A stretch of 57,031 nt of DNA from Clostridia bacterium (GTDB lineage Bacteria > Bacillota > Clostridia > Oscillospirales > CAG-272): assembly GCA_017415485.1 (NCBI GenBank), contig JAFQGP010000016.1:1-57031 (forward strand), written 5' to 3'. Every line of letters begins with the position of its first letter. Positions within the stretch are counted from its first letter, which is position 1. A program made the translations under genes and the position numbers. The notes beneath the pieces were generated by a model that saw only the letters and a program-made list of their open reading frames with translations, made no database searches and was not told the origin of the DNA. This document shows, piece after piece, positions 42,270 through 52,099 of this stretch.

Positions 42270-43058
42270 TTATGCCTCTATAACAGTGATATTCTTTTGC
42301 AGCAGTGCGGTTTTGATCTCGTTATCGAGCCATTTGTTTGTCACAAGAGTATCGACCGACTCGATGGGCGCGTAGTGGATGACCGATGCCTTGCCCGCTT
42401 TTGAGGTGTCGGCGAGCAGGATTCGCTTGTCCGAGCCTGCGACGACGAGCTGATTGATCCTTGCGGTATCAAAATCCGACGCTGTCAGCCCGTTTGCGAC
42501 CGAAAATCCGTCCGCGCCGACGAAGCATTTACTGAAATGAAGCCTTTTTATGACCTCGTCGGTGAGGTAGCCGCAAAAATCCTGCCTGTGCGGGCGGTAT
42601 TCGCCGCCGATGAGGCAGACGTTCATATGATCCTTGAGCAGATTGAGATTAGCCAGCGAATTGGTGAACACGGTGACGGAGGAATATTTTTCCCCATTTG
42701 CCACCGCCGCGCGTGCCATAGCGGAGCAAAGCCGCATGACCGTCGTTCCCGAATCAAGATAAAGCGTGTCGCCCTCGCTGATCAGCTTTTCCGCCGCCTC
42801 GCCTATCATTATTTTTTCATTCGAGCGGTAAAGCTCGTTCTTTTCAAAGGAATAGGACTCGCGCATTCCCGAAACGGCGTTGATGCTGATGCCGCGATAT
42901 GTCCGCACAGCCATTCCGTCGGCTTCAAGCTTGCAAAAAAGCCGTCTGACAGTCGATTCCGAAACGTCGAGCAGAGCCATCGCCTCCGCGACGCTGACCT
43001 TTCCCGAAACGCGCAAAAGTGCCATTATTTCCTTTTCGCGTATTTCCGCCTTGTTCAT
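42270..43058 (-). CDS. DeoR/GlpR-family sugar-responsive repressor
   Basis: The 262-residue protein has an N-terminal DeoR winged helix (SVAEAMALLDVSESTVRRLFCKLEADGM) and a C-terminal sugar-phosphate sensor domain with LYLDSGTTVMRL and KCFVGADGFSVANGLTASD. Such regulators are released by a phosphorylated sugar. It is divergent from the oxidoreductase-aminotransferase-kinase operon, its probable target, with palindromes in the shared 233-bp region. Confidence 0.94.
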   Translation of the reverse strand: MNKAEIREKEIMALLRVSGKVSVAEAMALLDVSESTVRRLFCKLEADGMAVRTYRGISINAVSGMRESYSFEKNELYRSNEKIMIGEAAEKLISEGDTLYLDSGTTVMRLCSAMARAAVANGEKYSSVTVFTNSLANLNLLKDHMNVCLIGGEYRPHRQDFCGYLTDEVIKRLHFSKCFVGADGFSVANGLTASDFDTARINQLVVAGSDKRILLADTSKAGKASVIHYAPIESVDTLVTNKWLDNEIKTALLQKNITVIEA

Positions 43059-43087
43059 GCCCTTCCCTCTCTTTTTTTGCTATATTT

Positions 43088-43127
43088 ATGCTACCACAGT
43101 TGACGGAATTTGTCAAGTCAAATTTGA
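43088..43127 (-). promoter_or_regulatory. DeoR-gene promoter with palindrome
   Basis: Minus strand: TTGACA (43116-43111), a 17-bp spacer, and TAGCAT (43093-43088). The palindrome TCAAATTTGA (43118-43127) sits directly behind the -35 box and could be an autoregulatory operator. Confidence 0.65.
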
Positions 43128-43225
43128 AAATTTTTTCATTTTCCTTGAAAATTGCCCGAATTTCTTTCAAAAAATGAAAGATTCGGTCAGATTTTGACTT
43201 TTTTGCGTTTTCGCGTCAAAGTCTA

Positions 43226-43254
43226 TTGACAAGCGGCGCAAATCCGTGTATAAT
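43226..43254 (+). promoter_or_regulatory. Promoter of the sugar operon
   Basis: TTGACA (43226-43231), a 17-bp spacer, and TATAAT (43249-43254), perfect consensus. Upstream, TCTTTC/GAAAGA and GAAAATT-type repeats (43125-43180) are candidate operators for the divergent DeoR regulator. Confidence 0.88.
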
Positions 43255-43291
43255 ACAATATGTAATTATATTAACTATATGAGGTAATAAA

Positions 43292-44431
43292 ATGAATAAG
43301 AAAAAGATCAGATTTGCCGTTATCGGCTGCGGACTTATGGGCCGCGAATTTGCCTCCGCGGCGGCAAGATGGTGCCATTTGACGAAGGACATCCCCGCGC
43401 CCGTGATCGTTGGCGTTTCCGACGTAAACGAGAACGCGAGAAATTGGTTCACCGATAATTTCGACAGCATCAAATATTCGACCGCCGACTACCGCGAGCT
43501 TCTCGACAAAGACGACATCGACGCCGTATATTGCGCCGTTCCGCACAATCTGCACAAGCAGATCTACGTTGACATCATCAATTCGGGCAAGCATCTTCTC
43601 GGCGAGAAGCCCTTCGGCATCGATATTGAAGCAAACCGCGCGATCATGGATGCCATCAAGGCACACCCCGAGGTTATGGTTCGTTGCTCGAGCGAGTTCC
43701 CCTTATATCCCGCCTGTCAGAAGCTGATCGAATGGATCCGCGAGGGCAGATTCGGCAAGATCATAGAGGTCCGCTCGGCATTCTGCCACTCGAGCGATAT
43801 GGATCTGAACAAGCCGATCAACTGGAAGCGCACGCTCTCGATCAACGGCGAGTACGGCTGTATGGGCGACCTTGGACTTCACACCGAGCACGTCCCCTTC
43901 CGTATGGGTTGGAAGCCGCTCAACGTTTTTGCGAAGCTTTCGAACATCGTCACCGAGCGCCCCGACGGAAAGGGCGGCAGAGTCCCCTGCGAGACCTGGG
44001 ACAATGCCCTTCTTCTCTGCGACGTTCGTGACAAAGACGGCTCAATCTTCCCGATGATGTACGAAACCCGCCGCCTCTCGCCCGGCTCGACCAACGAATG
44101 GCGACTCGAGGTCTACGGCATCGAGGCTTCGGCAAAATTCTCGACCAACGACCCCGGCGCATTCCTTTACACCCAAAGCTGGGACAAGGAGCAGGCGTGG
44201 TGCCGCATCAATATGGGCAACAAGCCGATGATCCCCTCGATCACGGGCGGCATCTTTGAGTTTGGCTTTGCGGATTCGATCCTCCAGATGTGGGGCGCAT
44301 TTATTTGCGAGCTCTGCGGCATCGAGATCCCCTTCGGTTGCGTCACCCCCGAGGAGACCGAGCTTTCGCACAAGCTCCAGACCGCCGCTATCCTCTCGCA
44401 CAACGAGGGCAGAGTAATTGAGATCAAATAA
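43292..44431 (+). CDS. Gfo/Idh/MocA-family dehydrogenase
   Basis: The 379-residue NAD(P)-dependent sugar or cyclitol dehydrogenase has the Rossmann motif AVIGCGLMGREF at the N-terminus and GEKPFGID with the EKP motif. GYGC-type and HTEH segments lie in the C-terminal domain. Length and motifs are standard, unlike the short member at 25765. It is the first gene of a tight operon; the aminotransferase starts 12 bp downstream. Confidence 0.92.
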   Translation: MNKKKIRFAVIGCGLMGREFASAAARWCHLTKDIPAPVIVGVSDVNENARNWFTDNFDSIKYSTADYRELLDKDDIDAVYCAVPHNLHKQIYVDIINSGKHLLGEKPFGIDIEANRAIMDAIKAHPEVMVRCSSEFPLYPACQKLIEWIREGRFGKIIEVRSAFCHSSDMDLNKPINWKRTLSINGEYGCMGDLGLHTEHVPFRMGWKPLNVFAKLSNIVTERPDGKGGRVPCETWDNALLLCDVRDKDGSIFPMMYETRRLSPGSTNEWRLEVYGIEASAKFSTNDPGAFLYTQSWDKEQAWCRINMGNKPMIPSITGGIFEFGFADSILQMWGAFICELCGIEIPFGCVTPEETELSHKLQTAAILSHNEGRVIEIK

Positions 44432-44443
44432 AGAGGTAGAAAA

Positions 44444-45979
44444 ATGTTCAAAAATATAAAAATGTCGCTTGCCGACTTGCTCGGCAAGGAATATACCAAC
44501 GCCGTTGCGGCTGCGGAAGCGGCTCTTGGCGCGCATAGCTTTGAAGAAGCGCTGGCGATCGCAAACGAAAAGGTCGAATTCTTCCCCGAGGCGGTTCAGA
44601 AGAAAAATTCCGAAATGCTCTCCCTTGTCGGTAAGCAGGTGATCGACCCGATGCCCGCCCTCACCGCGGGCGCGCCGACCGATTCCTTCCGCAAGGCGGC
44701 AAGCCGCGAGGCTGCTCCCGTTGCGGCGCGCGGATATTTCCGCGTCGGCGAGGACGGCAAGCTTTACTTCATCGGCAAGAGCGAGCACTATCACGCATCC
44801 CTCGGCCACTCCTTCCCCGGCTACAAGCTGATCGACAAGGCGCGCGCCCTCGGCATCCCCAACGCGACCCACAACAACACCCGCGGTCACATCACCCGCC
44901 TTTGCGAGGAAAAGCTGATTGCATCCGTCAACGGAATCGATTGGGATAACGCCGCCGAGATCGAAAAGGTCATCTCCTCAAAGAAACCTAAAGTACTCAA
45001 CCGCGTCATCAACCTTGAAACCGGATCGCTTGCAGTTGAGGCGGGATTCAAGATGATGCTTGCGCGTTTCTATAAACTCTCGCCCGAGTTCCCCGAGCCG
45101 AAATACGCGGGCAAGACCCCCGTTTTCTTCGTGATGGGCGACAAGGTTGGCGGCGTTACCGCGAATTACCACGGCACCACCACCCTCATTCAGACCTTCC
45201 GCGGACTTTGGGACGAGATCCGCGAGAAATCCGAGAACGCCGAGATCTACAAGGTCGTTCCCGTTTCGATCAACGATATCGACGATTTTGAGGCGAAGAT
45301 CAAGAAATACAACTCGGGGGGCTACAAGACCGCGGGCTTTATGCACGAGATCATCCTTATGAACTACGGCGGGATCCGCCTTGAAAAGGCATACCTCAAG
45401 CGCGCGCACGAGCTTTGCGCCGAGTACGACACGCCCACTATGGTTGACGAAATTCAGTCCTGCATGTGGTACGATGGAATGTTCCAGTTCCGACTTTACG
45501 ATCTGAAGCCTGATTTCGTTATCATCGGCAAGGGCTTTCCGGGCGGCGAGTATCCCGCAAGCAAGGTCATCACCACCGCCGAATACGACAACCTCAACCA
45601 GTTCGGCGCGCTCGTAACGAACGGTCAGGAGGAGCTTGCGTCGCTTTCCTACCTCGTAACGATGAAGTTTGCGCTTGAAAACAGAGAGATCATCGCGGAA
45701 AATTGCGCTTATTTCGAGGAAAGACTCAATTCCCTCGTTGAAAAATACCCCTCGAAGTTCACAAAGGCAGAGGGCTCGGGACTCCTTGCGGCTCTGCATT
45801 GCGAAGACGTCGAGGAGGCGAAGAAGTTTATGGGCGAGCTGCACGAGCGTTGCATCGACGCAAGCGCGCAGATATACAAGCAGAACTGCCTGCCCGCAGT
45901 CCTCTTCAAGCCGCCCCTCATCGCAGACCGCGACGCCATCGACTTCATCTGCGACGCGATCGACGAGATAGCAAAATGA
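44444..45979 (+). CDS. Class III-type PLP aminotransferase
   Basis: The 511-residue protein has fold-type I PLP features: TMVDEIQSC (cofactor Asp followed by Glu) and FVIIGKGFPGGEYPAS with the probable Schiff-base Lys. It is longer than typical class III enzymes and has about 100 extra N-terminal residues. Between an oxidoreductase and a sugar kinase it could transfer an amino group to or from a keto-sugar or cyclitol; this is inference. It overlaps the kinase gene by 4 bp (ATGA). Confidence 0.8.
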   Translation: MFKNIKMSLADLLGKEYTNAVAAAEAALGAHSFEEALAIANEKVEFFPEAVQKKNSEMLSLVGKQVIDPMPALTAGAPTDSFRKAASREAAPVAARGYFRVGEDGKLYFIGKSEHYHASLGHSFPGYKLIDKARALGIPNATHNNTRGHITRLCEEKLIASVNGIDWDNAAEIEKVISSKKPKVLNRVINLETGSLAVEAGFKMMLARFYKLSPEFPEPKYAGKTPVFFVMGDKVGGVTANYHGTTTLIQTFRGLWDEIREKSENAEIYKVVPVSINDIDDFEAKIKKYNSGGYKTAGFMHEIILMNYGGIRLEKAYLKRAHELCAEYDTPTMVDEIQSCMWYDGMFQFRLYDLKPDFVIIGKGFPGGEYPASKVITTAEYDNLNQFGALVTNGQEELASLSYLVTMKFALENREIIAENCAYFEERLNSLVEKYPSKFTKAEGSGLLAALHCEDVEEAKKFMGELHERCIDASAQIYKQNCLPAVLFKPPLIADRDAIDFICDAIDEIAK

Positions 45980-47418
45980 AGATATACATAGGAATCGACG
46001 TCGGCACGACCTCGCTCAAGGCGCTTGCCCTCACCGAAAAGGGCGAGTGCGTTGCTACCGCCAAGAGCTCTTATGAGCTTTTCGCAAACGGTGCCGAGGC
46101 GACGCAGAACGCAAACGATTGGTACGAAGCCGCAGTCGGCGCCATCCGCGAGATCGCGGAAAAAGTCAAGGATCTTGGCGAGATCTGCGCCATTTCGGTA
46201 TCGGCGCAGGGCGGCGCGACGGTTTTGCTTGACGGATCGGGCAAAACGATCACTCCCGCCTACTCCTGGATGGACAACCGCGCCACCCGCGAGAGCGAGG
46301 AGCTGAAAAATACTTTCGGCGACGAGCTGTTTTACAGCCGATGCGGCTGGAGAATGCAGCCGAACGCGGACGCGGCAAAGCTTCTTTGGATGAAGAAGAA
46401 CATTTCCGAAATTTATGAAAGCGCGGCATCCTTCCCCTCGACGCTCGGGTTTATCAACCAAAGATTGACCGGAAATATCGTTGAGGACCCCACCTGCGCC
46501 GCCATTCGCCGACTTTACGACATAAACGAAAAGAAGATGAGCGGCGATATTCTCGATCATCTCGGTCTTGCTGAGGAAAAACTCCCCGAAACGCTCCCCA
46601 CGGGCGTGCTCGTGGGCAATCTTACCGCCGAAGCCGCCGCTCAGACGGGGCTTTGCAAGTCTGTCCGCGTTTACAACGGCGCGCACGATCAGTATTGTGC
46701 CTCGATCGGCAGCGGAACCGTCGAAGCGGGTCAACTCCTGCTTGCCACGGGCACAGCTTGGGTGCTTTTCGGAGTCACCGAAACTCCACTTTTCGGTAAA
46801 AGCAGAATTTCGCCCTGCATTCACCCCGCGGGCGGCTACGGCGCGCTTTCGACCGTTTCGGGCATCGGCGCGGCTTTTGAGTGGCTTTCGAAGCTGACAA
46901 ACACCCCCATCCCCGAGCTTTCCGCGGGTGCAGAGGCTCGAAAGGGCAAAAACGACACCCTCTTTTTCCGCCCGTCGGCAACGGGCACGGGTCTTTTGAT
47001 CGGTCAGAGCGTCGGCGCGCATATCACGGGGCTTACGATCGGGCACGACAAATACGATCTTGCGCTTGCGCTGATGGAAGGCGCGGCTTTCGAGACCGCC
47101 CTCAACATCGAGGAATACAAAAAGAGCGGTATGAGCGCGCCCGCGTCGATCACAATGGCGGGCGGAGCGACGGCAAGCCGATTCTGGCAGAGCCTGATCG
47201 CCGACGTCACGGGGCTTGACGTCTATGCAAGCACGCAGACCGACTCCCCCGCTCTCGGCGCCGCCATACTTGCCGCGGCATCCGATAGCGGCGAGGACAT
47301 CTCTGCCGTTGCCCGTCGCACATCGGCAGGCAGCCGAAAGGTTTCGCCCTCGGAATATTCGGAATATTATAATAGGAAGTTTAATTCATACAAGCAATGG
47401 CGCAAATCGCACCCGTAG
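45976..47418 (+). CDS. FGGY-family carbohydrate kinase
   Basis: The 480-residue protein phosphorylates a sugar with ATP. The N-terminal YIGIDVGTTSLKALAL (ATP-binding phosphate 1) and the C-terminal ITMAGGATASRFWQSLIADVTG signature identify the family, nearest in look to xylulose kinases. The start at 45976 overlaps the aminotransferase stop; the frame upstream is a shadow. Its product could be the inducer of the divergent DeoR regulator. Confidence 0.93.
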   Translation: MKIYIGIDVGTTSLKALALTEKGECVATAKSSYELFANGAEATQNANDWYEAAVGAIREIAEKVKDLGEICAISVSAQGGATVLLDGSGKTITPAYSWMDNRATRESEELKNTFGDELFYSRCGWRMQPNADAAKLLWMKKNISEIYESAASFPSTLGFINQRLTGNIVEDPTCAAIRRLYDINEKKMSGDILDHLGLAEEKLPETLPTGVLVGNLTAEAAAQTGLCKSVRVYNGAHDQYCASIGSGTVEAGQLLLATGTAWVLFGVTETPLFGKSRISPCIHPAGGYGALSTVSGIGAAFEWLSKLTNTPIPELSAGAEARKGKNDTLFFRPSATGTGLLIGQSVGAHITGLTIGHDKYDLALALMEGAAFETALNIEEYKKSGMSAPASITMAGGATASRFWQSLIADVTGLDVYASTQTDSPALGAAILAAASDSGEDISAVARRTSAGSRKVSPSEYSEYYNRKFNSYKQWRKSHP

Positions 47419-47582
47419 TGCATATCTGTCAACTTCTGAGTTGACAGATATGCAGTGATATATTTCGCCGTTGGCGAAATGTGATATTTTGCTGCGCAAA
47501 GTGATATTCGCGCTTCGCGCGAGTGATATATTTCGCCGTTGGCGAAATGTTAAGGTAGAAATTTGCCTTTGGCAAATTTCAG
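47419..47582. repeat. Palindrome array with GTGATAT linkers
   Basis: A 16-bp hairpin (TGCATATCTGTCAACT at 47419-47434 against 47439-47454) directly follows the kinase stop. Palindromes TTTCGCC/GGCGAAA, TTTGC/GCAAA, TCGCGC/GCGCGA, TTTCGCC/GGCGAAA and GAAATTTGCC/GGCAAATTTC follow, joined by GTGATAT. The array lies within what looks like one gene cluster, so it may be transcribed. Confidence 0.8.
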
Positions 47583-47608
47583 AATTTAATTAAATAAGGA
47601 GTAGCGAA

Positions 47609-49627
47609 ATGAAGAAGGGGTTACTTATATTGTTACTAATATTCGTGCTTGTGGCTTTCGCGGCGTGCGAAACGCCGCCGCTGCCGGGGCCCGAAGAAAC
47701 ACTCGGTGAAACCGTGGCAGAAACCGAAGCACTCACCGAGCACGTTCACGAATACATCGAGGAATTAAAGGCTCCCACCTGCACCGAGCCGGGGTATTTT
47801 GAGCGCAAATGCTCTTGCGGGGACGTGCAGAGGACGGATACCTCTCCGAAGGGTCACACTTACGGCGCTTGGGAGACTTTGAGCGCTCCCACCTGTGCCG
47901 CCGAGGGCAAGCGCGCGGCGAGCTGTACCGTTTGCGGCGAGAAGATCGAGGAAGTCATCCCCGCGGGCGAATCCTCGCTTGACGGCAAAAAAATTATGTT
48001 CGCGGGCAACTCGCTGACATATTACGGCGAGGTCGTCATCAACTCGGACGGCAGCCCGACGCAGTCCAAAGGCGTATTTGAAAAGATCGCCGAGACTTTC
48101 GGCGACAAGGTGAAGGTCACCAACTTCACCTACGGCTCTGCGGGATTCGTTGACGGCCGCGACAAGGCTTCGACCGACAAGATCCCCACAAGCTACAAGG
48201 ACTACGGCCTTTACCAGCTCATGCTCGAGCTTCACCCCAACCACTACGGCAACAAAGACGGCAAGGAAATGGACTCCTTCTACGATCAGGACGTCGTCAT
48301 TTTCCAGCAAAGAGGCGCCTCGATCGCGGATTCCTACGATCAGGTCATGAAGATCGCCGCCCTCTTCCCCGAGGACACGCAGTTTGCCGTCATCATCACC
48401 CACTATGACACCAAAAACACCGCCACATCCTCGGCTCTGAAGAAGACCCTCGCCGACAGCTGGGTGGTCATCCCCGCGGGCGACCTTGTCACCGACCTCT
48501 GGAACGGCAGACTCAAGGGGATGGAATTCAAATACACAAAGAACGATTTCGTCATCACCAAGGACAACGTTCACCCCAACTACCTGACGGGCTACATCAA
48601 GGCGCTGATGACATATTGCGCACTGACAGGTCGCTCGGCGGAGGGAGTGGATTACTCCTTCGTCAACCGCTCGACCTCCTATTACACAAGCGCGGCGGAA
48701 ACGCAGTTTGAGGATGTTCTTGCATCCTCCACCGAAATGCTCCGCATTCAGGAGCTGATCGACGATTACATAGTCAAAGCCGGCAACAAGCCCGCCGCGG
48801 CGCATTCCTATACCGAATGGAAGGAAATTTCGGCGCCCACCTGCACGAAAGCGGGCGAAAAAGCGCGCGAGTGTACTGCTTGCGGCAAAAAGGAGAGCGT
48901 GGCGCTCACACTTCCCCACACCTACGGCGACTGGAAGGTGGCAACCGCCGCCACCGCCTCTGCCAAGGGCACCAAGGAGCGCGCCTGCACCCTTTGCGGC
49001 GCGAAGGAAACGAAATCCTACACCTTCAACCTGCTTTACGGCAAGTCGCTCGCGAAGACCGAGTCCTTCGGTCTTTCCACCATCTCGAACCCCGCAAATC
49101 AGACCGACGGCAAATACGTTTACGATAAGGACGCAAAATCGACCTACACCGACTTCAAGATGACTTTTTCCAAGTCGCAATGCGCCGATTACACTTCGAT
49201 CTCACAGCTTTATAACGAAAAGGGTCAGCTTGCGGCAGACGGAAAATACCTCTGCGGATTTTGGTTTGAGCTTGACGAGACCGCCTTCATCGACTCGTTC
49301 TCGCTCTACAACAGCGGCGTGACCTACGATATTGACGGATTTGATATTCTTGTCAGCACCGACGGCGAGAACTGGACGGTGGCGTGGTCGGGCGAAAAGC
49401 TTGCATCGGGTCTGAAATACGAAAAGGTCGATGCAACCACCAACAAGATCACCGCGTCCTTCGCAAAGGCAGAGGCGAAATACGTTATGTTCGCCCTCAC
49501 CGCGCCCAGAAGCCGCGACGCCTCGGGTGTGTCTGCCTTTAATCAGAAATACGGAGTCACCGCCGAAGTCAACGCAAATCCCCACTATTTCCGAATCGTC
49601 GAATTTGAACTTTACGAGGCAAATTAA
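47609..49627 (+). CDS. Lipoprotein: cysteine-rich repeats, SGNH-like domain and F5/8C-like C-terminus
   Basis: The 672-residue surface lipoprotein (AFAAC, Cys20) has two Cys-rich motifs of the APTCTEPGYFERKCSCG kind near the N-terminus and two more around 405-465. Between them is an SGNH-type domain (MFAGNSLTYYG, FTYGSAGF, VHPNYLTGYIKALM; DUF4886-like). The last 200 residues resemble a discoidin/F5/8C carbohydrate-binding domain (FDILVSTDGENWTVAWSG). It probably deacylates or binds an extracellular glycan. It is followed closely by the amidohydrolase gene. Confidence 0.8.
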   Translation: MKKGLLILLLIFVLVAFAACETPPLPGPEETLGETVAETEALTEHVHEYIEELKAPTCTEPGYFERKCSCGDVQRTDTSPKGHTYGAWETLSAPTCAAEGKRAASCTVCGEKIEEVIPAGESSLDGKKIMFAGNSLTYYGEVVINSDGSPTQSKGVFEKIAETFGDKVKVTNFTYGSAGFVDGRDKASTDKIPTSYKDYGLYQLMLELHPNHYGNKDGKEMDSFYDQDVVIFQQRGASIADSYDQVMKIAALFPEDTQFAVIITHYDTKNTATSSALKKTLADSWVVIPAGDLVTDLWNGRLKGMEFKYTKNDFVITKDNVHPNYLTGYIKALMTYCALTGRSAEGVDYSFVNRSTSYYTSAAETQFEDVLASSTEMLRIQELIDDYIVKAGNKPAAAHSYTEWKEISAPTCTKAGEKARECTACGKKESVALTLPHTYGDWKVATAATASAKGTKERACTLCGAKETKSYTFNLLYGKSLAKTESFGLSTISNPANQTDGKYVYDKDAKSTYTDFKMTFSKSQCADYTSISQLYNEKGQLAADGKYLCGFWFELDETAFIDSFSLYNSGVTYDIDGFDILVSTDGENWTVAWSGEKLASGLKYEKVDATTNKITASFAKAEAKYVMFALTAPRSRDASGVSAFNQKYGVTAEVNANPHYFRIVEFELYEAN

Positions 49628-49641
49628 TAAGGAGAACAAAA

Positions 49642-50664
49642 ATGTTTGGAGTACAACTTACAGATTACGATAAGAAAGTTTACGAAGAAAAGCTCGCGGA
49701 TTTTCTGCCAGATAAGATAATCGACGCGCACGCGCACGTCTGGACCGACGGAATGAAGCGCAAAAAGCCCGAGGAGCGCAAGGGTTGCGTCTCCTGGACC
49801 GAGCTCGTCGCGCCCAATATGACCTATGAAGACATCGCCGAAACCGCGCGCAACGTCTTCCCCGGCAAGGAAGTGACCTCGCTCATCATGGGCTCGCCCA
49901 CTTGCTACCTCGATAAAGTCAACGGCTACGTCACCGATCTCATCAAGAATCAAGGCGCGCACGGACTTTACTGCACGTCCTACAAGACCACCAAGCGCGA
50001 CATTATCAATGCGATGGCGCAGGGCTACCTCGGAATCAAGCCCTATCAGGCAAACTGCGCTCCCTACATCCCCGCCTCCGAGATCAGGATCTTCGATTTC
50101 CTTCCCCACGAGCATCTTGAGGTTATGAACGACCTTGGCGGCATCGTCATTCTCCACATCCCGCGCTCGATGCGACTGAAAGATCCCGTCAACCTCGCGC
50201 AGATGCAGGAGATCGACGAAAGATACCCGAATGCGAAGGTCATCATCGCACACGTCGGCAGAGCCTACGTCTACGAAGACATCGGCGACGCCTTTGACGT
50301 CATCAAGAATACCAAAAATCTCTACTACGATTTCTCCGCGAACGTTTACGACTACGCAATGGAAAGGCTGATCGACGCGGTCGGACCGCAGCGCGTGCTT
50401 TACGGCTCGGATATGCCCTACACCAAGATGCGTATGTACCGCATCAACGACGGAGGAAAGTACGTCAACGTCGTTCCGCGCGGACTTTACGGCGACGTTT
50501 CGAACGACAAGCAGATGCGCGAGACCGACGAGAGCGACATCACCCTCTTCATCTACGAGGAGCTCCTCGCCTTCCGCCGCGCCGCAGAAAAGCTTGGTCT
50601 TACAAAGCAAGACGTCAGCGACATTATGTACGGCAACGCCGCACGCTATCTCAACATCAAATAA
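49642..50664 (+). CDS. Amidohydrolase-family metal-dependent hydrolase
   Basis: The 340-residue TIM-barrel protein has IIDAHAHVW near residue 30 (metal-binding HxH), KVIIAHVGR in the middle and VLYGSDMPY with the catalytic Asp. This is the amidohydrolase-2 (ACMSD/TIM-barrel) pattern, covering decarboxylases and lactonases. A sugar-lactone or acid substrate would suit the operon but is not shown. RBS AAGGAG precedes the ATG; the gap to the isomerase-like gene is 16 bp. Confidence 0.88.
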   Translation: MFGVQLTDYDKKVYEEKLADFLPDKIIDAHAHVWTDGMKRKKPEERKGCVSWTELVAPNMTYEDIAETARNVFPGKEVTSLIMGSPTCYLDKVNGYVTDLIKNQGAHGLYCTSYKTTKRDIINAMAQGYLGIKPYQANCAPYIPASEIRIFDFLPHEHLEVMNDLGGIVILHIPRSMRLKDPVNLAQMQEIDERYPNAKVIIAHVGRAYVYEDIGDAFDVIKNTKNLYYDFSANVYDYAMERLIDAVGPQRVLYGSDMPYTKMRMYRINDGGKYVNVVPRGLYGDVSNDKQMRETDESDITLFIYEELLAFRRAAEKLGLTKQDVSDIMYGNAARYLNIK

Positions 50665-50680
50665 GAAAGGATTTTGAATT

Positions 50681-52078
50681 ATGAAAAAGGTTAAAATCGG
50701 TTTTCTTCCTCTTTATATAAAGCTTTATGACGACTGCGGCAGCGGTGCTGTCGGCAGACCCAGACTCGAGCCTTTCTATGAAAGACTCGCTTGCGAGCTC
50801 GAAGCGCGCGGATTTGAGGTCATCCGCAACGAATTTTGCCGCATCAAGCCCGAATTTGCGGCTGCTGTTGAAAAATTCGAGAAAGCGGGCGCGGATTGCA
50901 TCGTCACCTGGCACGCGGCTTACTCCCCCTCGCTTGAGTCGATCGACGCCCTTGCGGGAACCGAACTCCCCATAATCGTCCTCGACACCACCGAAACCTA
51001 CGATTTCAGTCCCGCACAGAACCCCGCCGAGATCAGCTTCTGCCACGGAATCCACGGAGTTATGGATATGTGCTCCCTGCTCCGCCAGCGCGGAAAGGCT
51101 TATGCCGTTTGCGCGGGTCACATCGAGCATTCCGACGTGCTCGACAAGGTTGCGGGCTACGTTAAAGCCGCAGGCGCGGCACGTGCTCTCGCGGGCAGCC
51201 GCGCGGGCTCGGTTGGCGGCTCCTTCGACGGTATGGGCGACTTCCTCATCGACGACGAGACCCTTCTTTCCCGCTTCGGCGTGACTGCCGTTTACCCCGA
51301 GGCAGGCGAGCTCGACGCTCTCCGCGAATCCGTCACCCCTGCCGAGGTCGAGGCTGAGATCAAGGAAAACAACGAGCTCTTCTACGAGATCGAGCCCGTT
51401 GACACCGACTCCCACGCCGAGACCGTCCGCAACTGCCTTGCAGTTCGCAAATTCATCGAAAAACACGATCTTGACGCTTTCACGATCAACTTCCGCAAGA
51501 TCGGCGGCGACAGCGGCATCAAGGCGATGCCCTTCATCGAGGCTTGCAAGGCAATGGCTCGCGGCATCGGATACGCGGGAGAGGGCGACATCCTCACCGC
51601 CTCCCTCGTCGGCGCGCTGCTCAAGTCCTATGACGGCGCAACCTTCGCCGAGATCTTCTGCCCCGACTGGAAGAACGGCTCGCTCCTTATTTCTCATATG
51701 GGTGAATACAACCTCGCGCTCACCAAAGCAAAGCCCGGAATGAAGAAGATCAACTTCATCTACGGCGAAAACACCCTCGACCCCGTCGTCGCCTACGGTT
51801 GCTATCGCGCGGGCAAGGCTGTCTTCATCAACCTTTATAAGAGCGAGGAAGGCTACAAGCTCTTCATCTCGCCCATCGAGATGCTCGACGTGCCCACCGA
51901 CGTTTTCGAAGCGAAGGTCAGAGGCTGGTTCAAGCCCGCCGCTCCCCTTCCCGAGTTCCTTGAGCAGCTCAGCAACGCCGGCGCGACCCACCACAGCGCC
52001 ATCATCTACGACGCCACCGTCGATCAGATGAAGTATTTTGCCTCCCTCCTCGACCTCCCCACAGTTGTTGTGGAGTAA
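50681..52078 (+). CDS. L-fucose/L-arabinose isomerase-fold protein
   Basis: The 465-residue protein looks like a member of the fucose/arabinose isomerase superfamily. It has an N-terminal Rossmann-like half with PIIVLDTTETYDF and a catalytic half with GYAGEGDILTASL, where the Glu/Asp pair is the usual metal site, and HMGEYN. It would interconvert aldose and ketose. Specificity is unknown and it is somewhat divergent from characterised enzymes. Confidence 0.8.
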   Translation: MKKVKIGFLPLYIKLYDDCGSGAVGRPRLEPFYERLACELEARGFEVIRNEFCRIKPEFAAAVEKFEKAGADCIVTWHAAYSPSLESIDALAGTELPIIVLDTTETYDFSPAQNPAEISFCHGIHGVMDMCSLLRQRGKAYAVCAGHIEHSDVLDKVAGYVKAAGAARALAGSRAGSVGGSFDGMGDFLIDDETLLSRFGVTAVYPEAGELDALRESVTPAEVEAEIKENNELFYEIEPVDTDSHAETVRNCLAVRKFIEKHDLDAFTINFRKIGGDSGIKAMPFIEACKAMARGIGYAGEGDILTASLVGALLKSYDGATFAEIFCPDWKNGSLLISHMGEYNLALTKAKPGMKKINFIYGENTLDPVVAYGCYRAGKAVFINLYKSEEGYKLFISPIEMLDVPTDVFEAKVRGWFKPAAPLPEFLEQLSNAGATHHSAIIYDATVDQMKYFASLLDLPTVVVE

Positions 52079-52099
52079 TTGAATAGAAAGGAATACACC

